Source: Miscanthus floridulus (Eukaryota; Streptophyta; Magnoliopsida; Poales; Poaceae). Taken from it: a stretch of DNA of 64,000 nucleotides. The position numbers were made by a program, and so were the translations under genes. Below, piece by piece: positions 32,764 to 43,598 of the stretch. Below the pieces are notes generated by a model, which was not told where the DNA came from, ran no database searches, and was given only the letters and a program-made list of their open reading frames with translations. The first letter of the stretch is position 1. The number at the start of each line of letters is the position of its first letter. Where the stretch lies: NCBI RefSeq assembly GCF_019320115.1, contig NC_089587.1:90042939-90106938 (forward strand). The letters run 5' to 3'.

Positions 32764-35700
32764 TGTAACACCCTAGGTGTTTGACTTCCACAAAAGTGCA
32801 TTTCATTTCATAAACATATGCATCATCTATCTCATCATGCCATTGTCACTGAAACATACATATGCAACATTCGCAATTCTGTTTGTTTCATACTTGATTT
32901 GCTTGTGAATGGTAGTAGTGCAACATGTGAATGCAATATGAGTTTCTCATACCTTGAAACATGGCAACATGGTAGGAATGTGGCAAGTTAAAATTGCAGC
33001 AAAGGCATGAAACATGTGAAACATGGAATTGCAACATTAGAGTGAAATTGATTGTTTTGTTGCTTCATCACATGTGATCATTAGAAGTTGGTATAGCATT
33101 TGTGTAAAGTGGTTGATTATGGTCTAATACACCTTAAATACACTTAGGGTAATTGATGGGACATTGTTCATGTGGACCAAAATGACTAAATTGCCCTCTA
33201 GTGGAGGTTTGACTTAGAATGACCTTTAAAGTGTCACTGTTTGACTGATTCAAAAGGCTAACCTAGAGACCTTGCATGGCTGTGCACCCTTTACCAAAGT
33301 TGTAGCCAATTTATCAAGGAACAAAAGTCTTAATATGACCATCTCATGAAAATGGCTAGAACATATTCAAACAAGGCCCACAAGTCATATTTCCATGCTG
33401 AATTCACACTTAGAAAATTTGCTAAGTCATAAATCCAGTTTCATTTGGATCAAGTCAACTTTGGCTTGATGTAACTTCTGATCCATGGAGAATTATACGA
33501 TGATCCTTGAATAGAAGTTGGAGATGGATAGCAGGCCTACAATTTTCATGTACACGGTTTTTGCAATGGATCAACGGTTTAGCCGTATTAGCACGTTGAA
33601 GTCGCGCTGTTAGGCGGTTCAACTCATCTGAATGCGAGCTACAGTACCTAACAACCATCAGACAACAAGCGCTGCATGGGTGACACTCGTCGCCGGTCTC
33701 CTGCTCGTGCTGCCACGCGCCGCGGACGCCCTGGCACGGCCGACCATGACTTGAGCAACACCCCGCGCGCCTGCCAACCAGCTCGTCAGTTCTGATTTCA
33801 TTTCCTCAACTTCCTCCGCTCGCCCATAGCTCCGCAGCAACAGCCGCCGTGACTCCGACCAGCTCGTGCTCGCGCGCCACCGTAAAAACACATCGGCCAG
33901 CTCATTCGTAGCTTCACCGTGCTCTTCTCCACCTCCTCCACCTCTCATCCGTGTCATTTGGGGCTTGGTAAGGGCGTATTCGCCATTTCCTCCACCGCAG
34001 CCATGGCGGGACCTCGTCGGAGTTGGCGCTCCACGCGGCCAACTGCCACCGTGGCCTTCCCATCCCCTCCTCTTTGCTTGGTTAGCTTGGTAGTGAACTC
34101 CGAAAGCTCGTACCGAGCTTAGCCGCACCCTACGGGGTCAGGCCTCGCTGGAGCCGGCCAACTCGTGGCCGTGCGCCGCCATGGCCGTCGCCATTTCCTC
34201 TAGCTATGGTAATAGCTGAAATTAATGGCACCTCTAGGTGCGCACGGGTGAGGCGAACACATTGACACCAATGGCCTCGCCGGAGCTGTCACCGACGATG
34301 AGCTACGCCGCCGTCCTTTCTTCCTCCCTTGCCTGTCTCTCTGTCTTGAGGGACCCGCGCGTCAGTCGTCGAACTCAGGCAGGAACCGACATGGGCCGCG
34401 CTGCTTCTGGGCCACGCTGGCGTTTGCTGGCGCATGCATTGTGGGCCGCCGTGTGCTTTCGGGCCGGCCCAGCAGTAGGGTTAGGTTTTCATTTTTGTTT
34501 TGTTTATTCTTTTTCACAGATTTGTGTACATTTTCAAAAATATGTATCTCCTAGTTGGTAGATTCAAATGATGTGGTTCCAATTTTGTTGAGTTCATGAT
34601 AATATCTAGTTTATATTAAAAATATAATTTATGCCATGTTCTGTTATGAAAAATGGAGTTGCTAATTATCTCTTTTAATCATGAAGGAAATATGGGTAAT
34701 TATATCTTTTTCTATGTAGCTCCAAATGGCATGAAATTTTTATGGTATACTGCTCATATCATGAATAGCTTGTAGTTAAATTTTCATATATTTTGGACAC
34801 TGTATGTAGGAGATAGGAAATTCTCTTGTTTGCATGGATGGATCTTGTGTGAATTTTCATAATTTTTCTATAGATCTAGTAAAGGTAAAATTTGGTGAGT
34901 GCTATTCTTATGCTAGAAGAATGCTAGAAAAAATATGAAATCTGTTGCTTGACACATTTCACTAGGATTTCCTAATTATGCTAGAAATAGACATGCCACC
35001 TGTTATTTTGGATACAGTAAGTTCTGCTTGCCCAATGGCTTTGAAATTTTTATGGTAGCCTATGTGAAGCATGAGATAGCTACTGTAATTTTTATAGATT
35101 TTTCTGAATAGTTTTACTATATATTGCTTTAATCACCTAATTAACTAAATAAATTAGAAAAGGGCATTAAATAATTTATTTAGAAGTTGGCACTATACTT
35201 TTTGATGTTCCTCTGGTATGTGCAACAAGTTGGTAAACTTGGTTTGGTCCAATTATGCTTTTGCATCATCACTAAATAATTAATTTAGTAAACCTGTCAT
35301 TTCTGGACAGATTCTATGTTTACCTTAATTCGATTTGGTTAACGTAAGAATCATGCTTTGATGTTTACAAATGATTTGTAGAGAATTTCATAAGATTTCT
35401 AGAATGTCCTCTTGCAAGTCATTTGGAATTGTAGAACTCTTGTTGTGATCGAATTAAAGGACTGCTCGTTTGCATATGAAACTTTAACTGTTGATTTAAG
35501 TATGCCTTTACTATTTCCTAAACTTGTGGTAATGTTCCTAGGTGTTAGGCCTTTAACTGAAGATGAGCATCTTTATCTTAGGTTATGCAAGTTAGGTAAG
35601 TTGATCTTGTTCTTCAAGTTAAGTTAGATACATGCTTTAAAGTGATTTGAATAGAGCTATTCTTAATCGGTAAACGAGTGTCTAGTGATGTTTTCGTTAA

Positions 35701-37440
35701 ACACTTACTGTAATCCATTCATCATGAGCATCATGTCATTCCTTATGCATCCATGATATTTATCTTGTGCATCGGCATGCAATAGGTGTACCGGAAGGAG
35801 TGACACTGTTGGAATTCGAGGAACTGAGCGGGGAGCAGCAGTAGCCAACACCGGAGGTTCAGGAGGTGCAGTCCTTGGGGGAAGTGCCAGGCAAGGTCGC
35901 CGTTGAGTGCTCGGATCACCATCCGTGCAACTTTGTGAAAGGCAAGCCTCGGAGCATATTAAGCCTCCTAATTTCCGAAATGCAGTTAAAGTATTATTGT
36001 TACATATATATATTGTTGCATTAAGTTTAGGTGTTAGATGCAAACACTTGCTGCATTGGTTATCCAATCCTTGTCCAGATATTGATATCCTGAATCCTAT
36101 GTAGCTCAAGTTCATGTAGTGCTTAGCCCTGCTTAAACGCGGTAGAAGTCAGGTGATTTCCTGTCACCTGCGAGATATTGGAATATATATATGGCATGGT
36201 TGGCTATATTTGCTATCATGGAAAAGAACCTGGCTTAATTTGAAATGAAGACCGGGCGGAGGCTTGCCGGTTTGTAGTGACTCCGTCTGTGTCGCTTAAG
36301 GACTGAATCTTGGAGCCTTTCCTGTTCATGTTGAACGCATGCCTCTCTCTTAGTTGGTCGGGTCTAGAGACCGACCACGAAGCCGAGTAGCTCACCTCAG
36401 GCCGGGAGTCGATAAGTATAAAGTACGCCTCGGAAGGGAGCCGTAGGCGTGAGTCCAAGGGCAGGTGATTTAAAAGTCTTGATCATCCTGGCAGAAGGGT
36501 AATCCCTGAGAGCGTTGGCGTTGATCGAACCTGCGAATTTGGTTCCTGAGTTGTCCCAAAGGTGACCCACGACTACCCTTGCAAAGTATGCCAGGGTGAG
36601 AGTTAGGAATACCCCCTCAGCTAAGTTGTAATTCGACTCAAGTCACCGTCTCTCCTGGTTAGTGAGAACTTGACGGGCTTATCTCCAAAGTAGATACACT
36701 AAATAACATAATGGTTCTAAAAGATGATATGATGATGACAGCCTTATTATACCTGCTATGGTTAATATTGTTTGCTCCTAATAAGTGAGTGCTCTAGTAC
36801 AGGTGCAAATCTACTGGACAGGTAAATGATGATAAACTTGATGCGAAGTTTAAATTGGTTACTATATTCATAAGCTCTTTTATGCAACTGTGTCCAGCTA
36901 GCCCACTTCATAAGCCTTGCATGACCCTTGGTGTCTTTTATTTCTAGTTTTGACGGGTAAGTCTAGCTGAGTACCTTCTCGTACTCAGGGTTTATCTCCC
37001 ACCTATTGCAGATGACCAGTTCTACTTTGGTTGCTGCAAGTATTGCCTTCTCCTGGCTGGGGATGAAGACTAGACCGTTGGGCACGGTCTCTCCTAGTTC
37101 TCGTACATGAAGATGCTTTTGTGGGACATGACTAAGATCTGACAATGTATTTGAAACTATGAAGTTATGTACTAAACTATGTTGCTTCCGCAAATCTGAA
37201 CTTGGGTTGTAATATTCTATTTGAACTCTAATGGATGTAATTCGAATGCTACTTGTGAAATGTTGTAATGAATGATGTGTTGTGTTGAATCACTACGGTC
37301 TTGATTTGTATGTCGAGAGTTGGTTGAAATCCTTCGTGATTTTTGGACTACCGGGATTATGGGAGCTTAAGTACAGGAATTTGATCACTTTGGTCATTGT
37401 TTTGTACTTACGTTCTTATGATTTGGTCGGTTCTGTTACA
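32764..37440 (+). repeat. 5' LTR of the Tekay element (4677 bp)
   Basis: Near-identical to 43599-48258. A GC-rich block (about 33660-34490) and AT-rich remainder are present in both copies. Open frames such as those at 33658-34128 and 35412-35627 recur in both LTRs and match no known protein. Confidence 0.92.
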
Positions 37441-37442
37441 GC

Positions 37443-37454
37443 TGGCATCAGAGC
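37443..37454 (+). other. Primer-binding site of the Tekay element
   Basis: TGGCATCAGAGC, two bases after the LTR. It differs by one base from TGGTATCAGAGC, the complement of the initiator tRNA-Met 3' end. Confidence 0.8.
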
Positions 37455-38191
37455 AAGATTCAACACTAAACATGTCATTTGTGTATTTAAAATAAAAGTA
37501 TTTGTGAAAATTCTAAATTAAATACTAAGTATTGCTAGTGGTCATATCCCTTATGCCTAAATAAGGACTCTTAGGTGGCTTATAAAGTACTAACTTGGGG
37601 GTTCCTACTTGTTTCTGTTTCGTTGTCCATACGTGCTATTGTATGGATGCCATCTGCTTGGGTGGTAATGTATGGATCAAAATACCTCTACGCTCTGGTA
37701 AGTGGGAGTTGTGAGAGCATGACCGTCCAACCGTCGGTCTAGGGGAGAGTAGTTGTGGTTGCTCGCATACTTACATATTCGATCATGTATCTATGAGAGT
37801 ACTTAAGTGTGGGTATCTCTGTCGGGTAGCTGTGATACTAGAGTATATACATCAGGGGATGTATGTATGAAAGTATTTAGTTTACTACTGACTTTACATG
37901 CCTTTTTGGGAAATTATTGGGCTGAAATGAAATTTTTTGCAGGTACACTAACAACGTATCGTTGTAGATCGACTAGCTACCGTATATGAGAGAACGTATG
38001 TATGCCACCATATATTTCGCTAGCCTTTAAATTTTTCTAGGTTTGTGAGGACGTACGAATCATGCATGCATCATGTTCAAGCATAAATAGCATTTTTGCA
38101 TTACTCCCTCCTTTAAAATTGATGGTCTCGACTAATTAAATTTCGTATCCCTTAAATGATTCTCCCCTTACGTTGCAACTTTTTGCTACAG
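37455..38191 (+). other. 5' leader of the Tekay element
   Basis: Non-coding, AT-rich. It ends in a pyrimidine-rich stretch and TTTTTGCTACAG directly before the ATG of the extra ORF, which looks like a 3' splice site. Confidence 0.5.
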
Positions 38192-38788
38192 ATGGCACGC
38201 ACAAAACGCACTACTCGCAAGTCCGTCGGAGGCAGGGCGCCTCATCACTGGTTAGCTCCTCGTGAGCCCTGTCCTAAGCCTACTATGGAGGAAAGGCTAA
38301 GGGCAGAGCTAGCCTGGGTGACTGTTGAGAGGAGTGCAGCTCAGCACCATTTGGAGCAAGTCACACAGGAACAGGATCAAGTGACCCTGGAGGTTCAGAG
38401 GTTGACAGTTGCTCACCGCAACTGTGAACGTATGTTGATTCATGTGCTGAACCAACGGAATGAAGCCTAGCACAAGGATAATGTGTTGAGAGCGTGACAG
38501 GTAGAACTAGAGCAGCAGTTGGCAGCTGCCGAAGAGTACAATGACCATCTCCATGAGGAGGTTCACCTGTTACACAATCAACTTCACCCTCTCCTACCCC
38601 CTGATGATGAGAATGACAATGAGGATGAGATGGGCTCTGGTGTCATCATGGCTGAGGATGATGATGACATTGAGATTAATGGACCTGAGGATGTTCCACC
38701 TGATGAGGAGGAAGATGAGGAGTTAGAACCTGCTAGTGATGAAGATGGAGGAGAGATCTTTGACACTAACTCCGAGGACGATGCGTAG
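38192..38788 (+). pseudogene. Extra ORF upstream of gag with histone H3-tail-like N-terminus and acidic C-terminus
   Basis: One frame of 198 codons plus stop, broken by TAG (38468-38470) and TGA (38495-38497). The product begins MARTKRTTRKSVGGRAP. Histone H3 begins MARTKQTARKSTGGKAP: 13 of 17 positions agree, including ARTK (K4) and RKS (K9-S10). K14 is Arg here. Residues about 40-140 are rich in E, Q, L and H and look helical (LEQVTQEQDQVTLEVQRL, AAAEEYNDHLHEEVHLLHNQ). From residue about 133 the protein is strongly acidic to the end (DDENDNEDEM, EEEDEELEP, TNSEDDA). No histone fold is present. It lies between the primer site and gag in the sense direction. The role is unknown; chromatin targeting or histone mimicry is inference. 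Confidence 0.75.
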
Positions 38789-39200
38789 TTTAGCTTACTA
38801 CTTAGCTAATGTGCTAGAGCTAGTCTTTTGTTGATCCTCATGCATGAACGAGTAGCTTGTAATAAGTTAATCGTTGGGATGTAATATCGAACCTTAAGTT
38901 ACCTTTGATGTCAGTTGGAACCTTTATGGCTTGGATGTAACCTATCAAACGTGTTATGCTCCATGTATGTGAGCCTTTGATAATTTCTGTCTATGCGGTC
39001 TATCGATCTCATTGTTGGTTAAGTTCATCGCATTAATGTGTCAATCGATGCGCTTGATGAGTTGTGTGATTGTGATGGATGATTGTGCCTCTGTTCATAA
39101 TATAAATTCATTTTCTCCATTGGAGTCAGTTTGGCATAATTATACAATTCATCTACAAAATTTCCACATCATCAGTGCTCATTAGCTATACATTTTGCAG
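38789..39200 (+). other. Spacer between the extra ORF and gag
   Basis: Non-coding. It ends ATACATTTTGCAG directly before the gag ATG at 39201, again like a 3' splice site. Confidence 0.45.
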
Positions 39201-42200
39201 ATGGCTTATAATCTTCGTCGCGGTCGTAGCCTTGGAGATGAGGAACAACCACCTCCTCCACCGCCCACACCAGCTGAGCTAATGCGGACAGTTGTTGAAA
39301 GTCAGCGCATGCTAGCTGAGGCTATGCGCCAACTAGCTAACCGTGATGACCGACATGTCCGCCAAGGACTCGAGCTGAACTAGTATAGCAGCTTTAAGGA
39401 CTTCATGGACACAAAGCCTCCTATCTTTCGAGAGGCAGAAGAACCATTACAAGCTGATGAATGGTTGAGTACGATAGAGCAAAGGTTTGGATTGTTCTGT
39501 TTGACAGAAGGTATGAAGGCCTCGTATGCAGGACACCAGCTCCAAGGCCCTGCAGGCATCTAGTGGACCCATCACAGGACCACCTTCCCTACAAACGTTG
39601 AGGTGGTTTGGGGCTAGTTCTAGGAAGCTTTTAGGGGACATTTTATGCCTCCTGGTCTCATGGCTATTAAGCATACCGAGTTCATAAAGCTAACTCAAGG
39701 CAACAAGAGTCTTACTGAATATCTCTAGGCATTTAACAACCTGGCGAGGTATGCTCCTGAGTTCATTGATACTGATGCCAAAAGGATAGCTAGTTTCAAG
39801 AGGGGACTTTCCTCTAAACTGATGAAGTATATGGGCAACTGCAAGTGTGTCACCTTCAATGAGTTTATCAGTGACACCCTAACTTAGGAGAATAATGATA
39901 AGGTGTATGCTACTTCCAAGACCTGTAAAAGAAACTTTGAGGCAGGTGCTTCTCAGTCTAAAGCACCAGTGGTATCCAAAACCCAATATCGTCCACCCAA
40001 TGCTAATGTCCGGTACCGCCCACCTCAGAAGAAGAATCAAGCTAAAACTAGTTTCTGCAAGGGGTACATAGTTTCCTTGCCCAAGAATACCTCTAGACAG
40101 GGTAGCTCCAATGTCCCACCAACAAACATGCCATGTTGGAACTATAACAAGCCTGGTCACTGGGCTAGTACTTGTCCCTATCCTCCCAAGCAGAATGCTC
40201 AGGGAAATGTCCTTCAAGGGCATGTTCACTACACTACTGTGGAGGAAATTCCTGCTGGTGAAGTGGTCACTGCTGGTAAGTTCCTTGCTAATGATCACCC
40301 TGCAGTTGTGCTCTTTGATTTGGGTGCTTCACATTCCTTTGTAAGTTCTACTTTTGTATCTATGCATAAGATGAATGTGATTACAATTGTCAAGGGTGGT
40401 TATTGTATTAGTGTTGCTGGAAATAATATCATGACTAACCAAGTAGTTAAAGATGTAAGGATTGAGATTGGGGATCAAGAGTTCCTTACGGATCTTGTAG
40501 TTCTGCCGGGGGTAGGAATCGATGTAATCCTAGGGATGAAGTGGATGAGCGAGAATAGAGTGTTGATCGATACATCAACCCGTGTGGTAATGTTGAGGGA
40601 TCCCATGGATAAGAAGGGTTTTCTAGTGCAGTTACCTCATAATATCGCTATCCACAATACAACTAATGCTACCCTAGCCAAAGCCATTGAAGATATACCA
40701 GTTGTTTGTGAGTTTCCAGATGTCTTCCCTAATGACTTGCCTGGATTACCTCTAGACCGTGAAGTAGAATTCAAGATAGAACTCATTCCGGGTACGGCTC
40801 CTATTTCTCGAAGGCCCTATAGAATGCCACCCAATGAGTTGGCTGAGCTGAAGATTTAGTTGAATGAGCTATTAAAGAAAGGTTTGATTTGGCCTAGTTG
40901 TTCTCCTTGAGGTTGTCCAACTATCTTTGTGAAGAAGAAGGACGAGTCTCTGCGCATGTGCGTGGATTATCGCCCCCTTAATGCTGTTACCATCAAGAAC
41001 AAATACCCTCTTCCTCGCATCAATATTCTATTTGATTAGGTCTCCAAAGCTAAGGTATTCTGCAAGATCGATTTGAGGTCTGGCTACCATCAGATCAAAA
41101 TCCATCCTAAAGATATACCTAAGACAGCTTTCTCTACTCGTTATGGCTTGTTCGAATACCTTGTCATGTCCTTTGGGTTGACAAATGCTCCGGCACACTT
41201 TATGTACCTGATGAATTTGGTATTCATGCCGAAATTGGACAAGTTCGTCGTCGTGTTCATTGATGATATCCTGGTATATTCTCAGAATGTAGAAGACCAT
41301 GCTGAATATCTGAGAATTGTGTTAACTCGATTACGTGACAACCAGCTTTATGCTAAGTTCAGCAAGTGCGAATTCTAATTGAACAAGATACCTTTTCTAG
41401 GTCATGTGTTATCTGGAGATGGAATTTTGGTTGACCCTACTAAGGTGCAAGAAGTCCTAGAGTGGAAGGCACCTACTACGATCACAGAAGTCCAAAGTTT
41501 CCTAGGTTTGGCTGGCTACTATCGTCGCTTTATCCTGGATTTCTCAAAAATCGCCAAGCCCATGACTCGACTACTTCAAAAGGATGAGAAGTTTGTGTGG
41601 ACTCCGAAGTGTGAAGAGGCTTTCCACACTTTGTGGACCTTACTAACCTCTGCTCCTGTATTGGCACAACCTGACATCAAGAAGCCTTTTGATGTCTACT
41701 GTGATGCATGTGGCACCGGTTTGGGGTGTGTTCTTATGCAGGAGAGCCGAGTCATTGCTTATGCTTCACGCCAGCTTCGAAAGCATGAAATCAATTATCC
41801 TACCCATGACTTAGAGCTAGCCGCGGTTGTTCATTCCCTGAAGATTTGGAGACATTACTTGCTAGGTAATGTGTGCAATATCTATACTGACCATAAAAGT
41901 CTCAAGTACATCTTTACTCAACCTGAGTTGAACATACGTCAACGATGATGGTTAGAATTGATCAAAGACTACAACCTTCAAGTGCACTACTATCTTGGCA
42001 AGGCCAATGTGGTTGCTGATGGCTTAAGCAGAAAGGCCCATTGCAATTCCTTAGTTAGTGAAGACTTTCATCTGGCACACCTCCTTCATCCTGTAGTACT
42101 CCACAATATCACTGTGGATTGCTCTCTTAGAAGTCGAATTATCAAACTCCAGAAGACAGATGTGGGTGTGTTTCACATTAAGCGGAAGATGAAAGAGCAA

Positions 42201-43574
42201 GAGACCAAGCACTTTAGAGTCGATGACAAAGGAATTCTCTAGTTTAATGATAGGCTTATAGTACCCAAAGACAAAGAACTTAGAAATCAAATTATGGCTA
42301 AAGCCCATTCTTCTAGATTGTCCATCCATCCTGGTAGCAGTAAAATGTATCAAGATCTCAAGCTGTATTATTGGTGGACCAAGATGAAGAAAGAAATCAC
42401 AGCCTACGTGGCAAGGTGCGATAACTGTTGCAGAGTCGAGGCTATTCACATGAGGCCCGGATTATTGCAGCCACTCTCTATTCTTGGCTGGAAGTGGGAA
42501 GAAATTGTCATGGATTTCGTTGTTGGATTACCCACTACCAAAAAGGGTTGTGATTCCATCTGGGTTATTGTAGATCATCTAACTAAATCCGCTCACTTTA
42601 TTCCAGTCAAGTCTACCTATCACCCTCACAATTATGCTGAGATTTATTTTCAACAAGTGGTACGTCTCCATGGTGTACCCAAATCCATTGTTTCAGATAG
42701 AGGACCGCAATTCACGGCTCGCTTTTGGGAGTGCTTACATCAGAATCTTGGCACTCATCTAATCCACAGTTCTGCCTATCATCCACAAACATCAGGACAG
42801 ACTGAGCGTGTTAATCAAATTCTTGAAGACATGCTTAGAGCTTGTCTTATCTCTTGCAAAGGCTCTTGGGAGGAATGGTTGCCTCTCACTGAATTCTCTT
42901 ATAACAACAGTTATCAAGAGAGTATCAAAATGGCTCCTTTTGAAGCTCTTTATGGCCGCAAGTGTAGGACTCCTTTGAACTAGGTGAAACCCAGAGAAAG
43001 AAGATTCTATGGTATTGATTTTGTAAAAGAAGCTGAAGAGCAAGTCCGAACTATACAGAAGAATATGACTGCCACTCAGGCTAGACAAAAGAGCTACGCT
43101 GATAAGAGAAGAAAACCTATTGAGTTTGAAGTAGGTGACCATGTTTATCTAAAGGTATCCCCTATGAAAGGAGTAAAACGTTTTAGAATCAAAAGGAAGC
43201 TTGAGCCTCGATATGTCGGACCTTACCGCATTATTGAGAAAAGTGGAAGAGTAGCCTATAAACTCGATCTACCATGTGAAATGGGAGCTATATTCCCGGT
43301 ATTCCATGTGTCTCAGCTGAAGAAGTGTCTCCGTATTCTCGAGGAAAGAATAGCAACAAGGAGAATCAACTTGAAATCTGATCTTTCTTATGAGGAGAAG
43401 CCAGTGTGAGTTCTGGATACTCAAGAAAGGGTGACTCATAGGTGAGTAGTTAAGTTATACAAGGTAGTTTGGAGTAATCATAGTGATCGGGATGCAACAG
43501 GGAGCGGGAAGATTATTTAAAGGAAAATCATCCAACTTTCTATACTAAATGGTACGCTTTCCAAATCTCGGGAT
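39201..43574 (+). pseudogene. Tekay gag-pol polyprotein in a single frame with 15 stops
   Basis: From ATG 39201 (MAYNLRRGRSLGDEEQ) one frame covers, in order: Gag capsid region (to about 39900), a zinc knuckle at about 40132-40175 ([14 protein letters not shown], second Cys replaced by Tyr), protease ([10 protein letters not shown] at 40311-40340, active-site Ser replaced by Leu), reverse transcriptase (FIDDILVY near 41260), RNase H ([18 protein letters not shown]), integrase (HHCC zinc site; catalytic D, D and E present with 35 residues between the last two) and GPF/Y plus a chromodomain-like end (43200-43570). Stops begin at 39381, 39561, 39615, 39621, 39726, 39885, 40857, 40908, 41037, 41376, 41946, 42240, 42981, 43407 and 43443. 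Only one frameshift was seen (near 43486). The copy is not functional. Confidence 0.9.
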
Positions 43575-43585
43575 GAGATTTTTCT

Positions 43586-43597
43586 AAGGGGGGAGGG
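43586..43597 (+). other. Polypurine tract of the Tekay element
   Basis: AAGGGGGGAGGG one base before the 3' LTR; primes plus-strand DNA synthesis. Confidence 0.85.
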
Positions 43598-43598
43598 C

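Noticed and set aside
33658..34561. Open frames in the GC-rich part of the Tekay LTR (repeated at 44436-45350)
   Set aside because: They lie inside both LTR copies, differ in frame and ends between copies, and match no protein family known to me.
38192..38240. A captured histone H3 gene fragment
   Set aside because: Only the tail-like start matches; the sequence after residue 17 does not follow H3, there is no histone fold, and the ORF sits in a normal place for an element gene. Tail mimicry or convergence is the better description.
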